Position numbers and translations under genes: made by a program. 64,000 bases of DNA from Hemerocallis citrina. Lineage: Eukaryota > Streptophyta > Magnoliopsida > Asparagales > Asphodelaceae. Below are positions 33,698 through 46,003 of the stretch, one piece after another. How positions within the stretch are numbered: position 1 is the stretch's first letter; every line of letters begins with the position of its first letter. The notes below the pieces were generated by a model. That model searched no databases, was not told the DNA's origin, and saw only the letters and a program-made list of their open reading frames with translations. The DNA is taken from positions 181,189,981-181,253,980 of the forward strand of contig CM030366.1 in the NCBI GenBank assembly GCA_017893485.1. The letters run 5' to 3'.

Positions 33698-35868
33698 TCA
33701 TAAAGCATTAAGATTGTTAAGGCAAAGAAGAGCTTCATCTAAACGGCTATAATTAAAAGTGTCTCCATCTTGGGGTTTAACATTTGAAGACCAAAATTTA
33801 TAGAGAAATAAGAACTCATCGATCAAGAAAGAAATGGTGGCATCTTTATGCGAGAATAGCCTACGGTTCCTTTCCAGCCACACAATCCAAATAATTATAT
33901 GAACCGATAGGTTCCAACCTTTGCGAAATCTAGGATGCGTTGCTGGAGCAGACCAACAAGAAAGAAGATTGGAAGGTAATGTTGGGTTTTCCCAAGCCAA
34001 AGAAACGATCTTCCATAGAGGAGCGATGAAGGAGCAGCTCACGAAGAGATGATTACCATCCTCCGAAACCTCAAAGCATAATGGACAGAGTTGCCCCCAT
34101 GCTAGATTTCTTTTGTTGAGAACCTCGACCGTGAGCAGTTTATTGTTTAGGGCAAGCCAAGTATTAATTTTGACTTTGAGGGGAACACATGATTTCCAGA
34201 TGAAACAAGCTGAAGGAGATTTAATACCGCGAAAATTAAGAAAATCATAAAAAGATTTAACCGAGAAAGTCCCGGAGGTGCCCCAACGCCATCCGACATC
34301 TTCAAGAGGCTGCCAATCGAAGAGGTTCAGAGCATTAATAAGCTCGAGAAGATCAGAGATTAAGGGGGTAGACAATTCTACAGTGAACGGGATAAACCAG
34401 TGCCTGGTGGAATGAACGCAGTAGAAAGATTCTGCCACAGATGCGTCCGGGGAGGAGGCGAGCTGGAAAAGATTAGGATAGGCCGAGGAGAGTTTGGTTT
34501 TGCCTACCCAGATATCAGTCCAGAATTTAGTTCTAGAGCCATAAGTGCAGATACGGTAAATACTGCATTGGAAGGCTGCCGCGGCCCTCCAAATCCCTTT
34601 CCAGAAAGGGGAGGCTAATCGATGAGTAGAAGGGTGGAAGACCCACCAAGGGAGGGAGGAGTAGAAATACCCTTTGATACATTGAACCCATGGAAGGTGT
34701 TCATATTTATGGAATCTCCAGAGCCATTTGCCTAACAGGGCCAAGTTCTGGTGTCGAAGGTTTAAAACTCCCAAGCCACTGCTTGCCTTCGATGTACAGA
34801 TAAGTTTCCAGTTGCAAAGGTGAGAACCTCACTTAAAATTGGAAGAACCAGACCAGAAAAAGTTGCTTCTGATTTGGTCTACCAGGAGGGAAGATAATAG
34901 AAAGACATCATGTAGAGAAGGATAGCGGAAAGGATAGAATTGAGAAGGACTAATCTCCCTCCGCGAGATAACAATTTGCCGGTCCAGACATTGAGTCTAG
35001 CTTCGATTTTATCAATGAGAGGGAACCAGTCAGTTTTGAGCAGTTTTCCCCATCTCAGTGGGATACCCAAATAAGAAATGGGGAATTCCGCAATGTGGCA
35101 GTCGAAGAATTGGGAGATCTCAGTTTGACAGCTATGGTCACCACCCAGCCAAATCACTGAGGATTTGTGAAAGTTGATGGAGAGACCCGATGCCATCTCA
35201 AAGCAATAAAGTAGGAGCTTTAGGTTATGCAAAGAAGATCGATTCGGTTTAGTGAAAATAATAGTATCATCAGCATATTGCAAGTTAAGAATACCATCAA
35301 ATTGCTGAGAGCGCCCCAGACCGTCTGTAATGCCCTGATTTTTCATTTATGAAAAATTATTTTATTTTGCACGTAGTGTGCACGTGCAATTTTTTTTGTA
35401 AATATTTTTATCAAGATGAGTAAAGATAATTAATATGTGCCTTTAATTATTTTTTTCTAAAACGCATTCTTTCAATTAGACAAAAAGCCTTTTCTTTTAA
35501 AAGCCCAAAGTTAATTTAATTTATTATTTTTATGATAATTATTTTGGTCCATAAACTAAAGCCCATGAACTATTTTTATACAACTTGTCATGTAGAATAC
35601 AATTTAAAGACTATTTTATTTTTATACAAAAATTTAATGTACAATTTTAGACCAAGTGGCATGCACGTGCATTGCATGTACACGTGCAATATGCACATTC
35701 CTAGCATGGCCGGTTGCAATCTTTTGGAGGAAAAATTAAAATTGGAGTGGAGATCATGCTTGTTGGTTACTTGGTTGTGGGTAGTTAATGCAACCCCTAC
35801 TTTCATCTTAGCCCTCCATCTTATAACCAACCACTTGATCCTAGCCATCCATTCTCCTTGATTTTTAG

Positions 35869-35876
35869 TATAAATA
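35869..35876 (+). promoter_or_regulatory. TATA box of the solo LTR
   Basis: TATAAATA, directly followed by a C run of about 22 bases (35878-35899) and then a likely transcribed leader. Confidence 0.55.
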
Positions 35877-36829
35877 CCCCCCCCCCCCCCCCCCCCCCCG
35901 GCTAGTTATTCTTGTGCAAAATTATTCTCTTCCAAACCTATAGTTCAATTACCTTATCTAGTAGTGATTGTGTGAGTTAAAAGATTGAGAGTGTGTGGGT
36001 TTGTGCTTGCAACATCAAGAAGAAGAAGGGCCGGCTTTGGAGTGCTCAGTGGGCTTGTGTGGTGCTCGGGTTTGGTGCTTTTGGAGGCTCGAGTGCGCAC
36101 TTCTAGGAGGAGGACTGTTCGTGTGCAAGGACTTTTGTTTAGGAAGTTGCTAATTGTGTTTGTCTCTCCATTTGAGGTGGGTAAATTTTCCCTATTTCTA
36201 CAATAGGAATGCATGCTAGTTTTAATTAGAAAAATGAAGCATGAAAAAGATTAAGAATAGCACACTTTAATTAGGAAAAATAACCTATTGAATGATTGAA
36301 ATGTGGATATACAAATTTGTATGTGGTTCCATTATTTGAGTTGTATGTGAACTGATTAGGATCATGGATTGATTGAAGAAAGCACATTTATTACCATCAA
36401 GAATTACATACAAAAGTTAGTAGATTGATAATGCTATTTCATGTGTTAAATAGATCTTTTGTGTTAATATGGGCATGAATAATTTAAAAATATGAGTTTG
36501 TATGTTGAGTAAATGATTAAAGACAGGAAATTAATATGAAATTTGTTGATAAAAAGATTAGAATGCTAATTGCTAAGAAATGTCGAAAAGAGAAGGAAAT
36601 GTGGTAGTGATAGTCCACTATTTCGAATTAAATGTATGAAAAATATGTTTTGATTATTGAAAAAATTATTTTTATTATACTGGAATATAACTTATGACAA
36701 TGTTAGTCAATCTAAAATTTTATAGTAATTTTTATAAAAACAAAATGAAATGAGGACTTGTTGAATGTCGAATTGTCCTAATAACAGAGAGAATTGTAGT
36801 AAAAAGAATTTGAGTTGTACTTTGACAAC

Positions 36830-36905
36830 CTGAGCACGTAGCTCAAGTGGTCAGAGCGTACGTTGGTTTCCCTGTGGTGGCCAGTTCGAATCCCTGTGGC
36901 ACACA
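36830..36905 (+). ncRNA. tRNA-like segment with Pol III box A and box B
   Basis: TAGCTCAAGTGGTCAGAGC fits box A and a D-arm (GCTC/GAGC stem). CAGTTCGAATCCCTG fits box B and a T-arm. Spacing is about 40 bases, as in tRNA genes. The acceptor and anticodon stems do not pair well, so it is not a working tRNA. It may be a SINE head or a tRNA-derived promoter inside the LTR. Confidence 0.5.
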
Positions 36906-36959
36906 TTTTGTTTCACAATTTTTAAAAGTATAAGAATCAGCGGCCGAGAGCATTAAATA

Positions 36960-37050
36960 CTCTCTGTCTTCTCTTTATACCGCTGGCACAAGTGGCATGT
37001 TGGTCTGTGCCTTCGGCTGTGTTCTCCTTGGTGCTGGGTTCAATCCTTGG
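36960..37050 (+). ncRNA. Second, weaker tRNA-like segment
   Basis: GGCACAAGTGGCATG at the left and GGGTTCAATCCTTGGC at the right resemble box A and box B of a tRNA-like unit, about 120 bases after the first one. Confidence 0.35.
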
Positions 37051-40000
37051 CATCGGCGGTTAGGGAAAATTATTTTTTTTGGGTGTTTCGGTGATCCAAA
37101 AATTATGAAAAAAATATGACTATTCTTCTAAAAATACATGGGACTTATTAAAAATAATTTGGGAATGATTTACATAAAGTAAAGTATAATTTGTGACTAA
37201 ATGAGTAAATAGAACTATAGTCTACATTGATATTCTTTATGAAATTGTATCTTGCAAAAAAATGATTTGAAATGAAGGATTAGAAAATTAATGTAGCAAG
37301 AAGAAATTATATTGTGTGATGTGATACAAATTATTCTCATTTGAGAATAGTGTGAAAAATGTGAAATGTGAATATTCGTTAGTGATGTGAATTTCAAAGT
37401 GAAATTGATAATTGATAAAGCATATGAATTTCATGTATAGTTATGGACTATTTAAACGAATTAGAAATCATGATTGGAAAAGAGAATTACTTTTGAGTAT
37501 GATAACTCAACATGAAAATTTATGAGTCGGAAATGCTCAAATTGAAAATTGTGAATTGAAAATTGAAACAAAAAGAGTAGCTAAGTCTCCCCTGGCATTT
37601 GGAAATAAATGAAATGTAAATTGAAAAGAAAGACCAAGGTTGGTCATGTTTGAATGAATGAATAAGTCCGGTTTAGTGGAGAGGCTAACTCTAGAGCTTT
37701 GATTTTTGTTCATGATTTTGATAAAAACTAAGGATTAGTACATAGTGAAGACGTGATGAAAGTAGAAGAAAAACACGAGTATGAGGGCCATCGGATTAGC
37801 AGTGTGAGAGTGATCCACAGGCTGCCTGCTTGATGCGTTAAGACATGGCGTGGGCACTACTCCAGAATTATCGTTTCGGTGGCGACGCTTGTGGGATGTT
37901 TGAGTGGCTATGGGTGGTGCCATTGTTCCATGGCGGAGGCTGAATTGTCCATAAGTTGCCTGCTCGATGCGTCGTGTCAGTGCGTGGGATTCCCCTCCAG
38001 GCTGCCTGGACATGGGCTCGTAGATCATAGAACATCTAAGATACCTACCGTAATTATAGTAGTAGATTAAGTCATGGTGAGGGATTGAACCCTACAAAGA
38101 TGAAGAACGATTAAGGGCTTGCCCTCGGACCTATGTAGTATGGGATGCATAGAATCCGAACAAGTGGGCATTAGTGTCATGTAACATAAATAACTGCATT
38201 AAGGACTAAGTGCACAATCACAACACGACATCAATAGGGTAGTCCCTTTAGTTTGATATGTGACAAGTTTGTGTTTGCTAAATATAGAAAATAAGTTATA
38301 CTATTTCCGGCATAGAGAGAATGACCGTGTATAATAATCGTCGGTTGAATAAACTGACGTACCCACAGTCTTATATGCAGGTAAATGGCTTGATAAAGAT
38401 TAAAGAGGAACAAATGCTTAAAGATTACTCAATGTTGTTGTATATTTGTTTCATTATTGTAAATTTTACTTTCGCTGTGCAGTGTAAATTGTAATGTATT
38501 CATGTAAACTCTGATGTAAAGAGAAAAGTTTAAATTTTCTTGTAAAATTGTACTAAAGGAAGCGAAAAGATCCTGTAGAACATCTCGAATTTAGTGTATT
38601 TGGGATTCGGGGCATTACACCGTCAATAACATTAGCTTCGCGAGCGTTGCGAAGCAACTTACTGAATACATCCGCAACCAAGGAGAACAGAAGGGAAGAA
38701 AGGGGGTCTCCCTGGCGAAGGCCGCATTTGATCTTAAACTTGTGGCCTTCAGAGTCGTTGATAATGATTGAGGACGTACCAGCGAAAAGGCTGGATTTGA
38801 TCCATGCGATCCATTTAGGGCCGAAACCCCTATGAAGGAGAATATCCAGAAGAAAATCCCAACTAACATTATCGTAAGCTTTTTGGAAGTCCAGCTTAAG
38901 AAGGATGCCTTCCGATTTAGAATGGTGGTAGAGGGAGATAATCTCCTGAGCTGAAGCGACGCTATCGAGAATGAAGCGATCTTTAATAAAACCGGATTGG
39001 GCCGGATCGATAAGGGGAGAAATGATATCACTGAGCCTAACGGCCAGGACTTTCATGATGATTTTGAACGAAGTGTTGATCAAACTAATGGGTCTGAAGT
39101 CCGCTAGCAAGTGAGCTCCTGCCATTTTAGGAATGAGAATAATGTGCGCATAGTTAATACGGTCGAAAGAGAAGGAACCCTGATGCAGGTCTTGAAAAAG
39201 AACAAAAAGATAATTTTTAAGCCAGAACCAGAACTTTTGAAAGAAAAAAGTCGAAAATCCGTCCGGTCCAGGTGCCGAATCGCTTTTTAAAGCGAAGACC
39301 GCAGATTTGATCTCTTCCATGGAGAAAGGAGCTTCGAGAGAGGACAGATGAATGAGTTGGGGTCCGTAAAGTTGTTGCCAATCAAGGGCTATCTGACGCG
39401 ATTTAGGAGTGCTGATAAGCTCTTTATAAAAGGAAAGAAAAGCACGGTGAATATCTGTTTCATTGTTGAGGTCCACACCGTTATCATTGATCAAAGAAAT
39501 ATGGTTACAGCGTTGCCTGTGAGAAGCAAACTGGTGAAAAAAGGCGGTGTTCCCATCTCCCTCCTTCAGCCATTTGATCCTGGCTCTTTGAGCCCATTTG
39601 GTATGGTCTTGACGGAGGAAGTCGGCATACTCGCGCTTGCAAGCTATACGCTCGTCGCAAGCAGAAACAGATAAAGGGCCTTGCTCTTCCAAAATATCGA
39701 AGGCTTCAATGGAAGTAAGGAGAAAGCTTTTAAGAAAGTTGGAGTTGATTTGCCTTTCGCGACGCCAGATCTTGCAACCATGCTTAATGGCATGGAGCTT
39801 AAGAAGGAGGTTGCCAAGACCGGAAGAACCAGTGATAGAGGCGAGGTATTCCTCAACCAGGTTAACAAAAATCTGGTCTTGGAGCCAAAATTTTTCAAAA
39901 CGGAACTGGTGATGGTGAGGGAAATGAAAGTTAGAGAAAAGGGCGATGGGGACGTGGTCAGAGGATGGATTGGGAAGGGCCTTGGCGAACGAGTTGTGGA

Positions 40001-40621
40001 ATTTGGAAAACCAAGAATGAGAAACGAGGAAGCGATCTAGTTTGGCTAAGATCGGGGGGCAACGTTGGTTGGACCAAGTGAAAGACCTCCCGTTAATAGG
40101 GATGTCGGTTAACTGGAGATCTCTGATGCAATCATTAAAGATGCAGGATTGGGAGAAGGAGGCTACCGGGTTCGACCTTTCGGAAGCGAACCTGGTAACG
40201 TTGAAGTCTCCACAAAAAAAACAGAGACCTTGAACAAAATTGTGCAACGATTGGAATTCGGTTCAAAAAAGTGGCCGGCGCTGCGACGACGAGGGGCCGT
40301 AAATCGAAATCACAGTCAATACACAATTGAGAAACGTCCAGTGAATTTGGACAATCAAGAAAAAGTTCATGCGGTGAACCGCGATCAGGGAGAAAACCGA
40401 TTCTTTGAAGCCCAGGAGGATACCTCCCTTCGCGCCAATAGAATCCAATGAGATCCATCTAGCGATGGATGTGCCTCCTAACGCTCGGAAAAGGTTAGGG
40501 GAGGGCGACACGATTTTCGATTCCTGAATGGAAATAAGGTCGCAGTGGGAGGAAGCAATAAGTTCAAAAATGGCTCTCTTTTTAACGGGGCAATTAAGAC
40601 CCCGGATATTCCAAGAAATAC

Positions 40622-42769
40622 TAATCATGAGATTTGTTGTGCTCCCGAACTCTAATACGTTCGTTAAGTCTAAGTGTACGAATAGGACAAGTAGAATCTG
40701 ATGCAAATTTGAAGCCCAAAGACTGAGCAATGGTCTCCATCTCACCATCAGAGAAGGAGTCAAAAGAGTGGAAGAATGAACCTAACAGGGCATTAGAGGG
40801 GGGGGGGGGGGTATTATTGGATGGAGGAGAGGGCGAGACCACTGATGGTGAATTGTTCGTGATCGCCAAGTTTTTCGCCAACAGACGTGCACTAGATTGA
40901 ATTAAACGATGCGAACGGCAGTCCGGCGAGGAGGACCAAAGAGAAGAGTCCTGCGGGGACTCGCTAGTAGAGGGGAAAGGGGAAAGAGGTAAGTCTTTGA
41001 CAAGGCTAACCAGGGGAGAGTCTAAAAGAGGGATAGAATTAGGTGATAAAACCTTCGAGACCCGCCGATACGGTGAAAAGGGGAGAAACTCGAGAGGCTG
41101 AGGCCTCCGATGTCCTCGAACCAGGTCAAACGTATCAGGCGATAGCCACGCTAGATTTAAAGAAAAGAGGGACTACGGACACAAGGTCCAAACAGGTCCT
41201 CGAGGCGGTACCACAAGAACAGCAGCCGCAAAATCGAGAACAAAGAAATGCAATAGAAAGTCTACAGAAATAACGAAAACAAACACAGAGGAAACTGAAA
41301 AAATAAACACGATACCTGTTTGGAGGCTTGCACAGACTGCAGATCAGCAATTTCCTCTTGGAGCAAGTCGTCCTGTTCAACCCATTCCAGTGCCTTTGAG
41401 GGGGAGGAGATCTTAGCAGAGAGCGCGATAGGAGGAGATAGTGATGTGCTGGAAGTGGGGAAATGCACCAACTTTTGAAAACGGTCCCAGTCAGAAGCAA
41501 AGGAGGGATTAATATCCCAAACGGGCCACTGATCAGCAATGAGAGCAGTGGGCGGAGGTGCCGGAGCACTCTTGATGGGGGATTGAACTTTGGGAGGAAT
41601 TTGAGTAGGAACTGGCAGCGAAGCAAGTGAGGGAGAAGGAGGCAAACCCCTGGACGCCGCCTGAGAAGAGCGCTCAGGATTGATCCAAACCAAGCTCGTT
41701 GCCTTGGACAGAGAAATCTACGAGGGGCTAGGCAGAGGGAAAGGTTTGCGATGCTGTGGAGCCGCTCTCCTAGCTGGGGGTTTAGCAGATGCTTTCCCAA
41801 CAGCGTGCTTAGGCTTAGGCACCGACGAAGACCCAGGGTGAAAAACTGGAGAAGGCTCGGGGCGAAATGTAGCCTTAGAGGACCCCGAAGGGGGAACCAC
41901 ATCATGATATTGAACCGATACGGTAAAGGCAGAGATACCATCATTCAGACAGTAAGCCTCGATGCGATCCTTACTATAGGGACAACGGAATAATGCTTCA
42001 ACCTACAGGCTACCTGACGCAAGCCTAGCACAGGAAGACAAGCTAACAATCTCCCCTATACATTTGGCCATTGGCGCAATAAGTTTCATAGAGTCACAGA
42101 AGGGGGGAGACCCACGAGAGAAACTTTGGTCGGCACTGGGTCCAAAACTGAAGATGGAGAGGTGATAAGGACCCATTTGCCAATAGCTAAGGAGATGGAG
42201 CCGATCGCGAGGGAAGAGTTAGCACAAAGCTCTTCGAGAATCTTGGGAGTAGGGCACCGGATAATGGCGTCTCCATTCGAGCAAGAGTAGAGCACCCAAT
42301 CCCAATCTCGAACGTTACAAGAGTTGCAAAGAAAAGAATTGAGGGTATAGAAAGGGATCGAACCTCCGAGGAAGGAGATGGCTCCGTAATTGCTGAAAAA
42401 TTTCAATCTTTCCAACAGTTCCGTGTCTGGTATGAAGACCTGTGCCACCATCGGCTTCACCAGAGAAGGCGGAGGGGCAACAATTTCAACAGCAGCAGAA
42501 GTAGTAGAAGCCAAGAGGCGAGAGGCGATAGGGGGAGTTGGGAGAAGAGGAGACATGGAAGAGGCTTTCTTTTTCTTGGGTTTGGTCGCTGGCATGTCTG
42601 CCAGTTTCCGTTGCAAAGTCGGAAAATCAAGAGCAGCAAGCACCTGATCGGCGATCGGAACCCCTACGGAAAGACCGAGAAGTTTTTGGAGGGCAAAGCA
42701 GCGGTGACGCGCATGGCCCTCCTTAAGGCAGAACAGGCATTTCATCTTTGCACTGCAAGAAAACTTCAA
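40622..42769 (-). pseudogene. LINE 2 ORF1 (nucleic-acid-binding protein), broken
   Basis: The first open part (42769-42086, 227 codons) has a CCHC zinc knuckle, CLFCLKEGHARHRC, at residues 11-24. A basic Lys-rich stretch follows (residues 62-69), then a globular region with several Trp and Cys residues. Downstream fragments (41900-41262) are Pro/Ser-rich, and the last part (40881-40622) ends in a stop that overlaps the ORF2 start codon. Internal stops near 42084 and 41718 break the frame. In plant L1 elements such a protein coats the LINE RNA. Sequence upstream to 43763 is the 5' region and may include further N-terminal codons. Confidence 0.7.
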
Positions 42770-43763
42770 ATGGCCCGTTTGCAGACACCGGAAGCAGATG
42801 GGCGAGGAAAGGAGAGAAGAAAATCGAGGAGAGGAGGAAGATGAAGAGATAGTGCTGGCTGTAGGGCAGGAAGGCAGGGATAAGAAGCCTCTGGAAAAAT
42901 GGGTCGGTTGGGCCTAAGCGGCCCAAGGCCAGCAGATCCATACCCCGACAAGGACCCAGAGGGTCGTTGGCTAAAAGAAGCCTTCAATTTCTTTTTTTTT
43001 AACAACTTCTACCCATGACATTTCCATGGACCTATCGAAAGAGAAAGCCCACACAAAAGGAGAGCTTGAAACGAAGGAGAATAGGGAACTACAGCGGTAA
43101 AGAAGGCACCGCCGCCAAAAAAACCTGTCAAGCAAGAGGCTAGGGGGGAGGAAAAGGTCAGGGACGAAAGGGGGAATATAGTAAGAGGGCGGTGGAAGAG
43201 GACTGAAAATCCAGAAAAACAGTTAATGGAGATCAAAGGATCTCAGAGAATAGTCAACCAGGATGGCAAACGAAAACGCCCCACAATCTCGAAAAAAAAC
43301 TCAAATAAATCCAGCAAAACAAATGCAGCTAAAAAACCAGCAACCAAAACAATAAAACAAACTAACTAACTTACAGTGATCGGCGGCAATGGAGAAATGA
43401 AGCAGCGTACCGAATCCAACCTGAAAGGGAGAGACACACGAAGAGGAGAAGGACCAGAACAGAGTCGGAGTGGAGGGCAGGCAGGGGGAAGCAGCGAAAC
43501 ACAAATCACGAGAGAGAGAACACCGGAGAAGTAGGGGTAGCCGAAGAGGAAGAAGCTAAACGCTCGGACTTCCAAAGGGACACGCACAGGAAGGGGGATC
43601 CGCCGAACACAAGGAGACGGAAGTTGTGAAAGCGGGGAGAGAGGGGAGGAAATGAAAAGGGTCTGGGGAAAACTCAACGGCAACCAACTTTAAAGAAGAG
43701 AAGAATGAGAAAGGAGGAGCACACGCACCGGATCTGAGCTCAGGAGAGATGGAGAGAGAGGGT
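42770..43763 (-). other. LINE 2 5' region
   Basis: About 1 kb of pyrimidine-rich sequence (in element sense) before ORF1, without a recognisable domain. It would hold the internal promoter of a LINE. Confidence 0.5.
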
Positions 43764-43870
43764 GTATAATATATTAATTTTAACAATAGTATCTATCATT
43801 ATTCATTAAAAAAAACTCTTATCTCTTCTTCTAGTCATAAATAATATATTTTATAGGAATAAAGGTATAA
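43764..43870. repeat. Tandem duplication, copy 1, right part
   Basis: Collinear with 45030-45140. It joins 31850-32491 if LINE 2 is removed. Confidence 0.75.
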
Positions 43871-45140
43871 TTTTTTAATTTGGCAGCTGCTTTCAAATTT
43901 CAATTGATGGTGACGTGTTATGTTCACACACTCAACCACTCGCTATTGAAAATGTGGAAAAGATGGGACAACTGATTGTTTTTTTTCATACAAAGTCACG
44001 GCAAAAAGAAATACGTAAATAACTGTTTCTCGAAACACCTTTTACCGTAAATTAATGCTTTTATAGAACGGTTTGGTAAGCAAAAATTTAGGATTATCCT
44101 CTGGATTACTCTGAATTACATAGTTTAGTAAAATATGAGTATAATTTTAAAATGATTCTGAAATTTCATGGTAATCAAAATTCTTTGTTAAGAATGATAT
44201 GCATTCTCTTTAAAATGATGGGATTTATGAATTCCTCCACATAAAAAATAACTGAGATTATCACATTACAAAAACACTCTCCAGATTCTTGATAATATTT
44301 CTGCCTTATCATATTGGCGCGCACTCTGTTCCCTCCAACAAATTTATTACTCTGCCTTATCATAGTAAAATTTGTGCATATGTATATAATAAAACACAAA
44401 GAAAGCTATCAAGTGGCTCACCTTCAATCCCCCAAAATTAAAGGCTCAAATTCAACCTCACAAAACACACTTTCCCTCCCAAAATTTCAAACCCCAAAGC
44501 CAATTTTTTTCCCCAAAACTAAAAAATTCATTACTTTATTACTACTCTCTCCTCTCTCTTCACTTTTTCATATTTCTCTCTCTCTCTCCCCCTCTCTCTC
44601 TCACACATTCTTTCTTTATTTACTTAGATTTTAAGATTTCAGGTTTGTAAAATTTTCAGAATTTTTATATATTTTTTTTGCACATGATATATTGAAAATA
44701 GCAAATATCTCTTTAGCGGTTAAATTTCATCATTTTACACCCTTAAAGTTCTAAGAAGTTGGATTTCACACTCCCATTTATAATTATTTTTCAACATATA
44801 CTAATAGAAACATGGACTTTTATTTACAACTAATTATTGTCATATATTCAAACTTGAGCTACATAATTATTATTTTATTGTTTACAGGGCTTTTCGTGTA
44901 TTGTATCGTTCCAAAGACGTGCCGTAGGCACATACCGTAGGGCAAATCTAGTATATTTATATATAAAGAGCAACATCCAATTCGAAACTGAACAAAATTA
45001 AATAGGTATGATATATGTTTCAGTATAATGTATCAATTTTAACAATAGTATCCACCATTATTTATTAAAAAATTAAAGGAAAAACTCTATCTCTACTAAG
45101 TCATAAATAATATATTTCATAGATAATTATAATCTATGTA
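43871..45140. repeat. Tandem duplication, copy 2
   Basis: Collinear with 31850-32491 plus 43764-43870 and lies immediately after copy 1. It contains an extra segment (about 44400-44960) absent from copy 1, interpreted as a Helitron. It retains the unoccupied version of the LINE 2 target (TCAGTATAATGTATCAATTT near 45022). Confidence 0.8.
44409..44951 (+). mobile_element. Helitron candidate, non-autonomous
   Basis: Absent from the other duplication copy. It would begin TC (44409, after A) and end CTAG (44948-44951, before T), with hairpin GTGCC-GTA-GGCAC (44919-44931) 16 bases before the end. There is no target duplication. The internal CT-rich segment with a GTTTGTAAAA-like boundary may be captured gene leader. 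The 5' end is less certain than the 3' end. Confidence 0.5.
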
Positions 45141-45607
45141 TGTCTAAGATCACGTGATCGTACTGTGTGCTTTTTATTTTTTCTTTTGGTTATGTTTTTT
45201 TATCTACATGGTTGAAAAATATTAGAATCATAATATAACTTTTTGAGTCGTCTACTTGTTACTGTTTTCAGGTTTTATAAGATATATATTAGTATTTGTT
45301 TTGCACATGTCGCGCATATGCATCGATTACCAAAGTAGATAACAATTATATTTATATTTTTAAAGTAAAGTCAAAAGGTTATTTTCAGTAATGTCCACTA
45401 TAGCGAAGAATTAATGGGAATAAATTGGTCTATACCGAACACAGCAATAAAATATTCACAGGAATGCAATGTCCTGTATCAAATGCAGTATTGCAACAAT
45501 CCTAAGAATCATGATTCCTACCCTCACATTTCCAGGAATCCGCCCTTTCCAAGGAATATTCCAATTAGCGTATCAAACTCCCTCTTAAATTCTCTATCTA
45601 ATTTGTC
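45141..45607. other. Intergenic, nothing recognised
   Basis: AT-rich, no ORF with a recognisable domain. Confidence 0.5.
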
Positions 45608-45800
45608 CAGGCTACAATTATTAAGAAGAATGGCTAAAGACCAAATGACATCTAAAGATGAGTTGAATTCTCAAATAACACCTAAAGTTTTCATATTTTT
45701 CATATAGCACCCAAAGTCAATATGTATATATCTAAATAGCACCCAACGTTAATTTCTTCGCTAAGTCAATGAAATATTCTCCGAATATACCCATTATCGG

Positions 45801-46002
45801 GTTTAAATCTGTTACATAGTGTATAAAATGTCAGAAATACTCCCATCTCATACAAATTACGAATCCATCACCATCACCTTCTTCCTCATCATTTCTACCA
45901 GCCACCGACCACCATCTTTTCCATCCCCAAAACCCATCACTATCACCTTCAAACATCACCAAACTCCAACTCCAACTCCATCACCATCATCTCTTTTGTT
46001 AA
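45801..46002. other. Simple sequence inside the composite element
   Basis: CCATCACC/ACCATC-rich low-complexity stretch. No gene. Confidence 0.5.
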
Positions 46003-46003
46003 G

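Larger units (their letters stand above)
35326..38619. mobile_element. Solo LTR, 3.3 kb, inserted in LINE 2
   Basis: Boundaries TGTAATGCCC (35326) and GGGGCATTACA (38619) are LTR-like inverted ends. They are flanked by the exact duplication CCGTC (35321-35325 and 38620-38624), which falls within the LINE RT coding sequence. There is no gag, pol, primer site or second LTR, so it is a solo LTR left by recombination. A TATAAATA box (35869-35876) followed by a poly-C run and a pyrimidine-rich leader-like segment suggests plus-strand orientation. Two tRNA-like segments lie inside (36839-36905 and 36965-37050). Confidence 0.8.
33698..40629 (-). pseudogene. LINE 2 ORF2 (endonuclease-reverse transcriptase), split by a solo LTR
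   Basis: It starts at 40629 overlapping the ORF1 stop. The endonuclease has SWNIRGLN at the start, QESK, GDFN (40211-40200) and SDH; one frameshift lies near 40270. The reverse transcriptase runs from about 39330 and includes DFQKAYD and CGLRQGDPLS, both intact. The coding sequence is then cut at 38620 by the LTR and resumes at 35325 with the intact YADD box (35277-35266). After a frame break near 34860 the C-terminal domain (34774-33698) includes a zinc-binding motif around WGQLCPLCFE...HLFVSC. All catalytic residues I can check are retained, so the LTR insertion and two frame breaks are the main lesions. Confidence 0.88.
32492..43763 (-). mobile_element. LINE 2 (plant L1 type), full length, interrupted by a solo LTR
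   Basis: On the minus strand it runs from 43763 to a poly-A tail (seen as T-run 32491-32501). It is flanked by the 9-bp duplication GTATAATAT (32483-32491 and 43764-43772). The tandem copy at 45000-45130 is the equivalent empty site. Without the 3.3-kb LTR insertion it is about 8 kb, with a long 5' region, ORF1, ORF2 overlapping ORF1 by an ATGA junction, and a 3' untranslated region of about 1.2 kb. Relatively few stops suggest it is younger than LINE 1. Confidence 0.9.

Noticed and set aside
36830..36905. Functional tRNA gene
   Set aside because: D-arm and T-loop fit, but the acceptor, anticodon and T stems do not pair, so only a tRNA-like segment is claimed.
41135..41944. 269-codon Leu/Arg-rich minus-strand ORF
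   Set aside because: Alternative frame of LINE 2 ORF1. The Pro/Ser-rich frame next to it fits ORF1 better.
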